Of a DNA stretch of 64,000 nucleotides, positions 54,869 to 64,000 are shown piece after piece; the stretch's first letter is position 1, and each line of letters opens with the position of its first letter. The DNA comes from Bimastos eiseni (lineage: Eukaryota; Annelida; Clitellata; Crassiclitellata; Lumbricidae). The translations under genes were made by a program, and so were the position numbers. The notes under the pieces are model-generated. The model searched no databases. It saw only the letters and a program-made list of their open reading frames with translations, and was not told where the DNA came from. Location of the stretch: contig OY365814.1 of assembly GCA_959347315.1 (NCBI GenBank), forward strand, positions 5,880,034-5,944,033. The letters run 5' to 3'.

Positions 54869-56550
54869 GTGCCTGGACGTTATGGGAGCCGTCCATAAAT
54901 GACGTCACGCATTTTTGGACGATTTGTGACCTCTCCCCGTCGTCACACGTCGTCACAAATGCCACGACCCCCTCAAATAATGACGTCACAAGGCCCTGAC
55001 CCCCCTCAAAAAATTAAACCAGATGTCCAGAATGTAATGCATATTTTCTTATAATTATCAAAAAAGTTATTTGTAACTATAAAATATTTCAAATTATAAT
55101 AGTAGAACGAAGAAAAATGGAGAAATTAGGTAGCCTATAATGATTACAATCTTATGCATTCCTCACGATGAAAGACGATCATGATCATAATTACTGTTGT
55201 TTAATTGTGGTAACAACTATTGCTAATTAAGTGGAACTTGTTTAAATTAGTGTAACAGAGGTGTAATAAGGTTTTGAGAAGTGGAGGGCATAATTTAAAA
55301 GATATTGCGCGAAGCTATTTTTTTTGCCCTCCCACTTTTTGAATTTTGCCCTCTCAGAAATTTGAAAAAGGGGGGCACAAATTATCTTAACAAAGGTATT
55401 CTTAAAAATCCATTGGATAAACATAAAAAAGAACCTATTTGGGGGGCACATTGGGGGGCACTGAGCACTAAAACGGGGGGGGTTTGCCCCCCCCCGTTTC
55501 AAAACTGGGGGGCCGGTGCTCCCCTGCCCCCCGCTTGTTACACCCCTGAAGTGTATTTTTTAATAAAATTACGTATCTTGATGTAATGATGTCACATTCC
55601 GTCGATCCCTCTCCCCTTGTCACACAGCGTCAAAAATTTGAAAACAATTCTCTGTACGCTTTAAATTACAACAAATATTTATTTCACCAGCAAATAATTG
55701 ACGAATAAATAATGGTTGATGGGCAAAAAGCCTAACGAAAGACAAAAAAATCTCTTTTTGCCCATTGTATTTGGTGAAATAGAAGTTGAATTGATAATAA
55801 TAATGACTGCAAATCCAGCTTCTGGTTCAACAAGAACCATTTTTGTTAATTCAACTTCTATTTAAGCAAATATTCTTTTCAGTGATCCAACTTCTATTTC
55901 TGTAGGCATTATGTTCATCTAAATAGCATCTGTTTTGGAAGAATTTCGTTCAACCATATCTAACTTCTTTTCCAGCATCATTAATATCACCAATCCAACT
56001 TCTATTTTAACGAACACAGCTAGTGGACCATAGTGCACGAACCATTTGTCGTTGACTTAATATGTTGGTGCTCTGCCTTTGCAATCTTTAGTCCTGAACT
56101 TTTTTGACCCTAGTGGCCGTCCATAAATGACGTCATGGGGAGGAGTCACAAATTTGTGACGATGTGTGACAAGGGAGGAGGAGATCAACAAAATGTGACG
56201 TCACATCAAAATACGTAATTTTATTAAAAACTTACACTCATTTAAACAAGTTCCACATAATTAGCAGTAGTTGTTACCACAATTAAATAACACTAATTAT
56301 GATTATGATTGTCTTTCATCGTGAGGAATGCATAATATTGTAATCATTATAGGTTACTTAATTTCTCCTTTTTTCTTCGTTCTACTATAATTTTAAATAT
56401 TTTTTAGTTATAATTAACTTTTTTGATAATTATAAGAAAATTTGTATTGCATTCTGGACATCTGGTTTGATTTGGGGGGGAGGGGGTCATGGCCCTGTGA
56501 CGTGACGTCATTTATGGACGGCTCCCATTTATAATGTCCAGGCACTTCTT
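54869..56550. repeat. Fold-back: two inverted copies of the TGACGTCA MITE around a 470-bp spacer
   Basis: The left arm starts gtgcctggacgttatgggag; the inverse of the right end is gtgcctggacattataaatg ggag. Both then run through ccgtccataaatgacgtca and a shared ~390-bp core (agatgtccagaatg, ttcttataattatcaaaaaa, gaaagac). The homology extends about 15 bp outside the MITE ends. The left arm is split by an insertion at 55,256-55,548. The spacer (55,640-56,112) repeats caacttctattt. Confidence 0.85.
55256..55548. mobile_element. hAT-like MITE nested in the fold-back left arm
   Basis: 293 bp, ends CAGAGGTGTAATAAG and, inverted, CAGGGGTGTAACAAG (13 of 15 match). Flanks tagtgtaa/aagtgtat. The right arm of the fold-back keeps the empty site gagtgtaa (inverse at 56,232-56,239), which confirms both boundaries and an 8-bp duplication. 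G/C-homopolymer-rich interior, no coding. Confidence 0.88.
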
Positions 56551-57404
56551 TTTTAACACTCTAAGCACTGGACAAGCAGATAGCTTACCTTATTTACAGG
56601 CCACACGTCAACCTCATTAGGCCTATTGCGTCATTTCATGTGAAGACGATGACGGATTCGAACCCTGCTCGCCAAAGCAAAAGCCCAGAACAACTTTAAT
56701 AAGCCCTGTAACAGCAGTTTACATGCAAAGTTACGCTATGAAAGTAAAACTGAACGAACATTACCTTGTAAAAGTAGGCCTAATTCTGACCTTAGACTCC
56801 AATGTAGGTCCTCGGTCGATCTATTTACTCAATACTGAACCAGGAACAAATCTTTGCGCATTAGTGTATAACATTAATTCGTGCGGGAGTAGGCGACAGG
56901 TCTAATGCGAAGGGCTGTATAGTTATGGCACATTGGCTTCCTTGTGTACCCGAATAGATGTTTCCCCTAGGCCTGGATTTGGTCAAACACACTCCTCTGC
57001 TCTATACAGAAAGCATGCATAGATTTGTCTATAGGCCAGCGCAGGCTAAAAGTCTAAACCACGGTTCACTCGAGTTCACATGTATGCAAATAACACGGGC
57101 TACATGCAGGCTAGATCGACTGCGTGCTCAAACTTAGGGCCTACATGAGCTGGTCATGCGCAGTGAGCTCTGCATTCGCGTTTGACTTCGTAGGCCTAGG
57201 CCTTGGCATGGGTCTCCAATTTGTCAAAATGTTATGTGTTACATGTGTGGCCTATATGATTTAGGCCTACTGCACGGTGAGCAACTTAGTGTTACTATAG
57301 GACGTAAGGCGTGTACACTTAACGCATCGCCTACGCAGGTGGGTTTATACCGGCGTTTTCCAATCTTTATTTGGCCATCAAGGCCGTGCAGATGGCGGTG
57401 CAGG

Positions 57405-57560
57405 CGGTGCGCCGTAGCACAGAGCGCAAAGATAGAAGAGGAGCAAATTTCAGGATGTAATAACTTTTTTATTCCATAAATTCAATCTTTCTTGAAAAAT
57501 GTGGGAGTGCCAGATTAGACCCTAATGCTATAGGCACAGGGCGCAATTATAGCTTGGTAC
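57405..57560. repeat. Dispersed repeat, inverted relative to 6,825-6,960
   Basis: The segment around gggcgcaattatagcttgg is the inverse of gagctataattgcgccc at 6,832-6,850, and the neighbouring 'ttattccat' words also match inversely. Old repeat copy. Confidence 0.5.
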
Positions 57561-58809
57561 GGACTTGTTGGCCATCGATCTCTTTTGATCAGAACTTTTT
57601 GGCGCCCCACTTCCAAAGCTATAGGCATATATTGCCTACAGCCCTACACATGCTTGAGAATGCAAACAAATTTTAAGTTCAGGCGTAGATTTGAAGAATA
57701 ATAACACAAATATCGACGACAATGACATATGGTCATATAAAGCTATAGGCCCTACAGGCCAACACAGATGTTAAGAAAAAAACTCCAATGAAAAATTCCG
57801 AAAAGTTATTTAAACTCATTCGAAAATTATTGCTAACAGTGAATGTTTTCCGCGTGGCCATCCCATCGTCTTAGCCTCATGGAACCCTTCAGCTGATTGA
57901 TTTGTGACCAAGTGCGTGAGGACGAACAAATTCGAGCACTGGAAGACCGTGAACTGCACATCCGTGTTAAATGACATCCGGTGCCAGTCCCAAGACTAGA
58001 TGAAGGAGATGATCGTTACGCATATCATCCTTGTCATGGATGCGTCGTTAAATAAACTTATTACTCATGCTGATGGTCTTTGTTACAGTGCCGTTAAACA
58101 GCTAAAGAAGAAGAGACGAGCAGCGGGTATTACAATAAAGACAAACGCCCCCGCTTAAATAATAATGATGCGCCAACTAGAATCGTAACAAACGATGTGC
58201 AAATTATGGATGGTCCCTCATGAGTCTGCCGTTTGACGTCTCAACATTGCCCGCTGTTTTGAGAGGCTGGTTAGCAGACTACCAAATAAACTTCCGGCGC
58301 ATAGCATGTAAATGGATGAAAATTTGTGTGTATTTTATTGCGTTAAACTAAAAATGCCCACCGGATAACCATTGAAATAAAGCCGTAAGCTGTAAATACA
58401 TTTATCCATTTGTCTGTTGTGACCATTCAGGCGACACATTTGTTGCCAGGGTGAGATCGATGCATATTTTGATAGCTAGTAAAAATTATCACCGAAAACT
58501 TATGTTGCGCTGTTTAGGGTTCCGTTTGTTGGCCCACTTGTTGGCAGAGAAAGGCTTTTTATTCTGTTCGAATTATCGAGCTAACACTTTCATAGTTTGT
58601 TTCAAGTAAGTTTTTAAGAACTTGCAGCTTTGAATGAACGAAACGCAAGGGGAGCAGATGGGGCGGAGTAATGGTAACGCTGGTGCGATGAGCAGAAAAC
58701 CAGCATGGACTTTGGATAAATTCCCGCTGCCCCCAAATAAGGTTGACTTCGCCTTGATTCGCGAGATGGCGTTTGTATAATGAGCAGTAAGACGTAATGT
58801 ACGCCTTGC

Positions 58810-58884
58810 ATGGCTGCCGCACAGTTACATTCGACTCCTTGTGAGCATCTGTTCGTACTATCAGTTTTAATCATACTGCTATGT
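58810..58884 (+). CDS. Lsi2-like: Lsi2-like exon 1 (possible signal peptide)
   Basis: 25 codons ending FVLSVLIILLC, donor TGT|gtaagt (ideal). Splicing to the acceptor gatttgctag at 59,159 adds ISNA and reads into the main frame. Hydrophobic run plus small residues before Met look like a cleavable signal. Not essential to the transporter call. Confidence 0.55.
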
Positions 58885-61800
58885 GTAAGTTTTGATTTAT
58901 ATAGTCAAAATTATTGCCATAGAGTGACGCTACACGAATTGTTAACTACCAATCGTGTTATATTAAACAGTGTTTGCGATCATTTGTGTTAAGAGCTATG
59001 CATTGGATCATTCTTTGTCCCACATTTCCACTGAAAATATGAATTAATAAGCTGATTAAATATACAAAAAACATTTAGATTAAAAGAAATGTGTAGATTT
59101 TTGGTGGATGCATTCATTGCTTTGATATGTTTATGTGTAAAATCCAATTGATTTGCTAGATCTCTAACGCAATGGAGGGGGAGTGGATGTGCGCCAACTC
59201 CACCATCTTATTCGACCAGAATTCGTCGTATGCAGTTGCTCCCGAATTCTTTCCAAACCGATACAAGACGATTGCAGGAAGCTGCATCTTCTTCCTGCTC
59301 TTTCCGTTCGTGATTTTCCAGTTCCGAGCATTTCCGCTGCGTTCCAGCTCCATCGTTTTGTTGGGTGCGATATTAATGGTAGTGTTTAATGTCGTTACAC
59401 AGGGCGAAGCATACGACATCGTAGGACTGCGTAGCAACCTCTCTTCGATCTTCCTTCTAATGGGGATGATGCTCCTCGGCGAGTATGTCGATCGTGAGCA
59501 GATGATTGCTCACGTCATTCGTCGCGTTCTCCCACCAGATCTGGGATTTCCCGGATTTCTGCTGCGCTCTTGCTCGCTCGCATTCCTCCTTGCCGCGTTC
59601 TTCACGAGCGAGGGAGCAGCGCTAATGCTCACGCCGGTCTTGCTCAAGTGCTGGAAGGAGCACGAACGCGCTCGTGGTGAGCTCGAGACTCTGCTCATTG
59701 GACTAGCAACGTCGGCAAACCTCGGTGGAGCATCGTCGTACTTTGGGAGTGTGATGTTGGCACTGATCGCGTCTAAGACACACCAGCCTCTCTACCAAAG
59801 AAGCAGACTCGATCTGCGCACGTGCCTTAAGTATCTTCTACTCCCAGCGGTGCTCTGTTTCTGGGTGAATTTGGCGCTACTTGTCATTCATTTCAGGGTC
59901 AGGTCGCGGAGGTCGGCTGGGTGTCGCGGGGCGTGCAGCGAGCGCCGCCAGGCCGAGCACGAGCCGTTTGGACTGACGGGCGGAGGCTCGAATCCTTCGT
60001 CTGGCAATGGCTTTCTCAAACGCGAGCAACTCGGCGACCAGAACGAAGACCTCTTCTATGATTCAATCATGTTTCGGGATGATCGGCTCGCTCATCCACC
60101 GACGCTCGAAACGATCATTGAAGATGAGGTGCTTGAGTTGCCTGAGTCGACGGCTTGGGGATCCACATTTGGGTCGATGGCCCCTTATGGGTTGGATGCC
60201 CCGGGTGAAGATCTTGTGGCAGAATCCGGCGATGTAGAGAGCGCTGCTCGGTTGCGCCCTTGCTCTGCAAGTGAGGACTTGACGAGTCTTGATGCCGAGT
60301 ATGCGGCTCATATGACAGCTCAATCGGAGCACTCATCACCGACCAACTCGGTTCCATCAAATGCGGCCGCTGCAAATGCGAGCCAGTGCTCGAGAGCAGG
60401 CGATCATGCGGCTCTTCATCCGGCAGCGAGCCGGGGCTCGCTCAGCGGAATTTCGATGGCTGAGTTCTTTGGAGTGCGGCTCCAGCCGTTCGATCAGGAG
60501 ACGGCTTGCGGCTCAATAGTTGTTCAGGTGGCTGTGGCCATTGTGATCATTGCTGTTGTTATTCTTCTGCTTGTCTCTGGTTCTCTCGTGTACTTCGATC
60601 CAGGTACTGGTTTCGTTCATTTTGGTACTTTAATCTGTGTGCTAGTATTTACTAGTAGTGAACACTGTGCCCTGGGTACTGTTTTCTTGATACTATCCAA
60701 ATGTTTGAATGTTTACCTTTTATATAATAATAAATTTAATATTGATAATAATGATGGTTGTTATTATGCCATATTTATCTAAACATTCATTATTATATGA
60801 AGCATTTTAATTGTCTAACTAAAGCACTGTCAGTGATGGTTTAATAGATTATTGATCTATAAATGTCCATCCATATATTATGTATGCAAAAAAATCAGAT
60901 TTCCGGACAAGCCCTCTCCCTGTTGCACCGCGTACATTTGGTTGACCCCCTCCCCTCATGTACATTTGAGCTCTACCTCTGATTGCATAGGTTAAATAGC
61001 TAAAATCATCTATAAGTTTGATTGATTTTACCACAGGCCATTTATTTTCTTAAACATTATGTCTAACAGCTTAAATTTGGTAACTGTTGTGAAGAATTAA
61101 AACACTAATAACGCTTGCATTTGAAACCGTTTTAATGCTGCATAAAATTGATTAAGCAGGAATATAGTCTGTGGTTAGGTTTACAGTTCTGATTTTCATA
61201 TTCTGTATTGTGGACGTCATAAGTAGACAATTATGTTTGCGTACGTACATATTTTCGATTCCCCACCCGTACACAAAATGGCTGAAATTTTGAACCTTCT
61301 GCCTCGCTGCGTACGTAATATGTGGACGGCCCCTAAGCACAATTGCTCAGATAACTGAGTCACTACTAGTGAGCTCTTGCACTAACATACACTTCAATCA
61401 AAGGAATCAAATCAAAGTGTACGATGAAGACACAGGTACTAATTACAATATCAACACTTTCACCTGTTTAATTTTTAAACTTGCTTCTAATTCTCAGTAC
61501 TCACACCTGGAGTTTGATTCACAGGAGTTCATCATAGGTATTAGTTTTTCACTCTAATTGCATTTGCCATCCATCTGTTTTTAATTATTCATATTACTGA
61601 TAATGTTTTTTTTACTACTTTCATTTCTGTGCTGTGCTGTTTAAAGGTCTTAAATGATAAATTTAATTTGAAGCATAACAAAAAAAGTGATGACATTATC
61701 TTTGTGTATATTTTTTTAGGTTTGATTCCTCTCGCTGGTGCCTTGTTCGTGATCTTCATCGATACGTCGATCAACCGTTTTGCTTCGTTCTTCATCCTCA

Positions 61801-62255
61801 GAAGGATCGACTGGAGCATTATGATCGTCTTTTCCGCTCTCTTTATCTGGATGGCCGGGTTCAACGTATCCGGGGTCCCACGCTGGATCTGGTTCAAGCT
61901 CGGGTTTTTCCGGTCCTCGCTATCACAGGTAACCAGTGCTGTGGTCTTTGCTTCGGTCCTTGCTCTCACCTCGAACACTTTCGGTCAGGTTCCGATCACG
62001 ATCATTGTCCTTGATCAGCTGGAACCGTGCGTGGACCAACTGAGACTGGTTCTCTATTTGTCGTGGATTGTTTCGATCGCTGGGAATTTGACGCCGTACA
62101 GTAGTGCTACCAGTGCGGTCGTGTCAAACCGCAGCACTCTCGCGCTCAACTATCCTCTCACGCTGTGGGGTTTTCTTCGGTACGGAATTCCCGTCTCACT
62201 TCTATTAATAGCGCTTGGTCTCGTCGTCATATCACTGCTGCTTTCGATTGGATGA
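58810..62255 (+). CDS. Lsi2-like: Lsi2-like ion permease, ArsB/citrate-transporter superfamily (join 58810..58884, 59160..60603, 61720..62255)
   Basis: Predicted polytopic membrane transporter, 684 residues. The first half (about 60-270) has LLGAILMVVFNVVTQGEAY, LLMGMMLLGEYVD, FFTSEGAALMLTP and LIGLATSANLGGASSYFG. A charged, disordered-looking loop (~273-475) follows; the second half (~476-684) has WMAGFNVSGVPRWIW, SNTFGQVPI and SIAGNLTPYSSATSAVVS. Order and wording match Lsi2 silicon/arsenite efflux proteins better than SLC13 or P-protein relatives (judged from memory). The family is thought to export silicic acid or arsenite, probably by H+ exchange; the substrate here is unknown. Exon 1 (MAAAQLHSTPCEHLF..) joins in phase 0 and would add a signal-peptide-like segment ending ISNA; otherwise translation starts at 59,172 and gives 655 residues. 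In the pore motif the usual NPQN-type residues are replaced by SYFGSVML. Confidence 0.8.
59160..60603 (+). CDS. Lsi2-like: Lsi2-like exon 2 (first transmembrane half and central loop)
   Basis: Contains an N-terminal glycosylation-type NST/NSS, the first transporter repeat and the long central loop rich in Ser, Ala and acidic residues. Ends after the next membrane segment at GATCCAG|gtactg in phase 1. Codon use is GC-richer than the surrounding DNA. Confidence 0.85.
60863..61334. mobile_element. MITE in the last intron of the Lsi2-like gene
   Basis: Left end ccatccatatattatgtatg ca; inverse of right end ggggccgtccacatattacg tacgca. The ends match inversely at about 17 of 22 positions. 470 bp, no coding. 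End sequence related to the 5,185-5,602 element. Confidence 0.65.
61720..62255 (+). CDS. Lsi2-like: Lsi2-like exon 3 (second transmembrane half)
   Basis: Acceptor tatttttttag, split Gly codon, then 177 residues with four to five membrane spans and the AGNLTPYSSATS motif, ending LLLSIG and TGA at 62,253. Joins FDPG to LIPLAGALF without loss of alignment to the family. Confidence 0.9.
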
Positions 62256-64000
62256 GAAACTGTATCGTCAGCGTTTTGAACTCAGGGTGCATGGATCATT
62301 CGCAAAACGTCCTTAATAGACGATGAAAATTTGCAATAATTATGTAAATGCTTCTAAAGATTTTTGAGATTAATCTAATTATGTGTATGATTTTTGTAAT
62401 AAAGTTAGAATTAGAATGGAGAGTAATTTTAGTCGGTAGAAGCTTCACTATTTGTGTGGTCTGTGTTATCGGTCACTGTTACGATGTTACTAGTGAAATG
62501 AAAATTTTCACTTTCTTTGGATTTTTCAGCTGTTTGCTTTCATTGCCATAGGAAGTTTCAAGTGTTTAAGCTAAAGTAACCGTAACATTGTGGTTAATAT
62601 CCAATCATGCAGCATTCTAGTCTAGCCAAGTTAGTCTTTTTTTAATGTGTTAATATCTAATGTGGAAACTCCACAGTGTAACTATTGTGATGTATTAGCT
62701 GGTAAAATGGTATCACAGGTGACCAGCAGTATCTGTCCAATATTTTTGGTATTCGTCCATTTGAATGAAATGAACACCTTGCTTCGAAACTTGTGGGATG
62801 GTAGAATTAAATTTACTTAATAGGACATTGATCAATGGGTCTGTTGTAAGAAAAATTGTATTATTACATTCCTTCACACACAATTGTTGAGCAATTGAGA
62901 AGAGAACTTCCAGTGAAGACATCAGCAAGTTGCAGTGTCTTGGGCAGCTTAACACTTTAAAAGACATGGCCACTAAAGGCGAATGGGAAGCCAATACAGC
63001 TTATTGCTACAATGTTTAACTGCCTGATAGCTTTTGTACATACAATACAATGCAATACAATGCAACTAGGTATTTATAAAGCGCTTTGACAAGACAAGTC
63101 TTGCACAAAATCTCCCATATCTGTCTCTTAGCTCTGGATTCGAATTCCAGTCGATTGGCGATTGGCTAGTGTACTGACCTTGTAGTGTGTAGAGCTTGGG
63201 TTTGCTTCTCCTCTAAGACATTTACTGTGTAGTGACCTGTAGTAAGTCCTTCACATACAATTGCTTGTTACTAGTGATTGTTACTGGGTCATTTGTCGAC
63301 AATGGTGCTTAATAATGTGTAAAAATTATTCTGGTACTTTTCTCGAACTGTCGATTGATGTTGCTATGCTATTGATATATCCTTCAGCCCAGGACCTCTG
63401 AACCCACGAGGACTGAAGGGTATTAAAAGGTGAAAAAGTCTCTTTGTCCAGCGTACCCCGGCAGTGTAACGTATTAACAGTGTTATCTTTCTCAGCTTCG
63501 GCATATGAGAGTGGATGGGAGATCTTATACCTCTCTGTCTGATATTATGTACCACCAACAATCTACAACCAGTGACTCGTATCGGTTGATTTTTTTGGGG
63601 TATAGGAAGAGTAAAATTTAAAAAAACTTTTTCTCTTGGGAGGGTTTAGCCGGCAAACAGTCTAATATGCTAACCATCGACTTGCACTCATGAAGTTGGG
63701 AGAAGTAAGGGAGTTTAATAGATCGTTTCTCTTGCCATTTGATTCAGGTTTTAATTTTGAGATATCTGAGATGGAGGACATATCATTATTCATCACCACA
63801 CTTGGATGTAATCTGTCTATTTGCAAATGCACTTTGAAATTTATGTCATATCAACAAAGCGTTAAAATCTCTAGTCTTGTAGCAAAAGCTGAAAATAATT
63901 TTTTGACTTATTTACAAACTAGCAATTTGGAGCCACAATTTGAAATGTATTGATACTTGTGATATGAAGATATTTTAGATATCTTTAAAATCATGAAAAA
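62256..64000. other. Downstream region, no supported gene
   Basis: AT-rich DNA with a family 3'-tail-like word (tatttataaagcgctttgac, about 63,071) and short TACAATACAATGC repeats (63,040-63,065). One minus-strand open stretch (62,716-62,990) has balanced composition but no recognised family. Confidence 0.5.
62398..62403 (+). terminator. Candidate poly(A) signal of the Lsi2-like gene
   Basis: AATAAA 143 bp after the stop codon, followed within 60 bp by T/GT-rich sequence (tatttgtgtggtctgtgtt). A good fit for a short 3' UTR. Confidence 0.6.

Larger units (their letters stand above)
52578..58809. other. Divergent intergenic region between myosin and Lsi2-like gene
   Basis: Holds the assembly gap, an AT microsatellite (52,836-52,870), tRNA-like SINE pieces, a CTGT-rich tract (53,800-53,935), a 17-bp tandem repeat, the fold-back structure at 54,869-56,550 and dispersed repeats. 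The promoters of both flanking genes should be here, but I cannot place either. No protein exon recognised. Confidence 0.55.

Noticed and set aside
63690..63953. 87-residue plus-strand open frame near the window end
   Set aside because: No recognisable motif, AT-rich, no splice or poly(A) context; not supportable as a gene.

Overview
This is a window of animal nuclear DNA: spliceosomal introns, long AT-rich non-coding stretches, many simple repeats, LINE fragments and non-autonomous DNA transposons, with no operons or prokaryotic signals. The frequent TAGGCCTA word, the CR1/L2-type LINE tails and the gene content suggest a marine invertebrate, probably a deuterostome such as an echinoderm; that is inference, not proof. 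A 200-base run of N (52,610-52,809) marks an assembly gap.

Three protein-coding genes can be supported. (1) Plus strand, 12,309-17,284: a two-exon serotonin 5-HT2-type GPCR of 1,137 residues with an extraordinary third intracellular loop of about 790 residues. (2) Minus strand, 52,577 down to 22,808: a 23-exon gene that I assembled by hand from splice sites and reading phase. All phases agree, giving 915 codons. It encodes a divergent myosin motor followed directly, with no IQ motif, by a tyrosine-containing linker and a C-terminal SH2 domain. (3) Plus strand, about 58,810-62,255: a three-exon transporter of the ArsB/citrate-permease superfamily that most resembles the Lsi2 silicon/arsenite efflux family.

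Layout: 1-12,280 is intergenic and repeat-rich. 12,281 to about 18,170 is the receptor gene, with a candidate poly(A) signal at 18,163. 18,170-22,807 is the convergent intergenic space between receptor and myosin. 22,808-52,577 is the myosin-SH2 gene, whose introns hold a 5'-truncated LINE, two hAT-like elements, a TGACGTCA-ended MITE, a 2-kb minisatellite of 48-bp units and a 422-bp perfect CAGT array. 52,578-58,809 is the divergent intergenic space, holding the gap, tRNA-like SINE pieces and a fold-back structure with a nested hAT insertion. 58,810-62,255 is the Lsi2-like gene, with a MITE in its last intron. 62,256-64,000 has no gene I can support.

The three genes are neighbours on a chromosome, not members of one pathway. 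The most unusual object is the SH2-tailed, IQ-less myosin: motor, YxxV-type tyrosines and phosphotyrosine-binding module in one polypeptide suggest an actin-associated protein wired to tyrosine-kinase signalling. Its N-terminus lies 33 bp from the gap, so further 5' exons may be missing.
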